In this document: piece by piece, positions 32,139 through 32,158 of the stretch
Layout of the letters: each line of letters starts with the position of its first letter
How positions within the stretch are numbered: the first letter of the stretch is position 1
Assembly: GCA_900318665.1 (NCBI GenBank)
Contig: ONLQ01000022.1
Span: forward strand, 1-32,158
DNA: 32,158 nucleotides
From: an uncultured Bacteroidales bacterium
Lineage (GTDB): Bacteria > Bacteroidota > Bacteroidia > Bacteroidales > P3
Reading direction: 5' to 3'
Notes under the pieces: model-generated
The model's database searches: none
Told to the model about the DNA's origin: nothing
The model's input: the letters and a program-made list of their open reading frames with translations, nothing else
Made by a program: the position numbers and the translations under genes

Positions 32139-32158
32139 TGAAGCGGCCTACTATTCCA
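32131..32158 (+). CDS. Start of a further gene, cut by the window edge
   Basis: ATG at 32131, inside the last codons of the DUF456 gene, opens MADEAAYYS and runs off the window. An 8-bp overlap with the upstream gene suggests a coupled operon. Nine residues are too few to name a family. Confidence 0.35.

Noticed and set aside
1-32158. CRISPR array, tRNA or rRNA genes
   Set aside because: No regularly spaced repeat-spacer pattern and no tRNA T-loop or rRNA core sequences were noticed; a covariance-model scan was not possible.

Overview
The window looks like a chromosomal segment of a Bacteroidota member, most likely order Bacteroidales. The sequence evidence is the repeated TAnnTTTG promoter box in front of genes, weak or absent Shine-Dalgarno sequences, and lineage-typical genes: gldF/gldG, a DUF4340 protein next to them, a LolA-like carrier, a TonB-dependent receptor and a DUF456 protein. 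Most coding sequence is GC-rich (about 55-65% by eye) and intergenic DNA is AT-rich. I cannot name the genus. No tRNA, rRNA or CRISPR array was seen.

Left part (1-3541). A minus-strand operon with overlapping genes encodes a small membrane protein, a HAMP/SpoIIE-type PP2C phosphatase and a lipid kinase cut by the window edge. Next to it is a GxxExxY nuclease-like gene bracketed by two almost identical 130-bp elements, each with a hairpin at both ends, plus a third decayed copy. About 660 bp of G/T-rich non-coding DNA follows.

Core part (3542-17544, all plus strand). An SGNH hydrolase lacking a visible nucleophile block is followed by an envelope cluster: an M28 peptidase homologue that has lost most metal ligands, gldF, gldG, a DUF4340 protein, surE, a small membrane protein, lpxB, a SpoIID-domain protein with an apparent ACG start, and a periplasmic thioredoxin. 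Then come ftsY, rimO and hydE, ending in a strong terminator.

AT-rich island (17639-20254, minus strand). Three genes (TerB-like, coiled-coil membrane protein, membrane-anchored VWA-like protein) have clearly lower GC than both flanks and overlap or nearly touch. No known system was recognised; this is the best candidate for an undescribed system. A 460-bp leader with hairpins and a promoter-like box precedes it.

Right part (20718-32158). LolA-like carrier, MATE exporter, a truncated RAYT/Y1-transposase remnant next to a perfect 14-bp inverted repeat, a uracil/hypoxanthine-DNA glycosylase-family gene, a YqaA-like membrane protein, a TonB-dependent receptor, a convergent sufS, a large EF-hand membrane protein, a convergent S8 protease, and a divergently transcribed DUF456 protein followed by the first codons of another gene.

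Short intergenic repeats recur: hairpin-ended elements near the GxxExxY gene, and a gaattttgaa-type sequence that supplies the stop codons of gldF, lpxB and the SpoIID gene and appears to form an in-frame linker in the lipid kinase.
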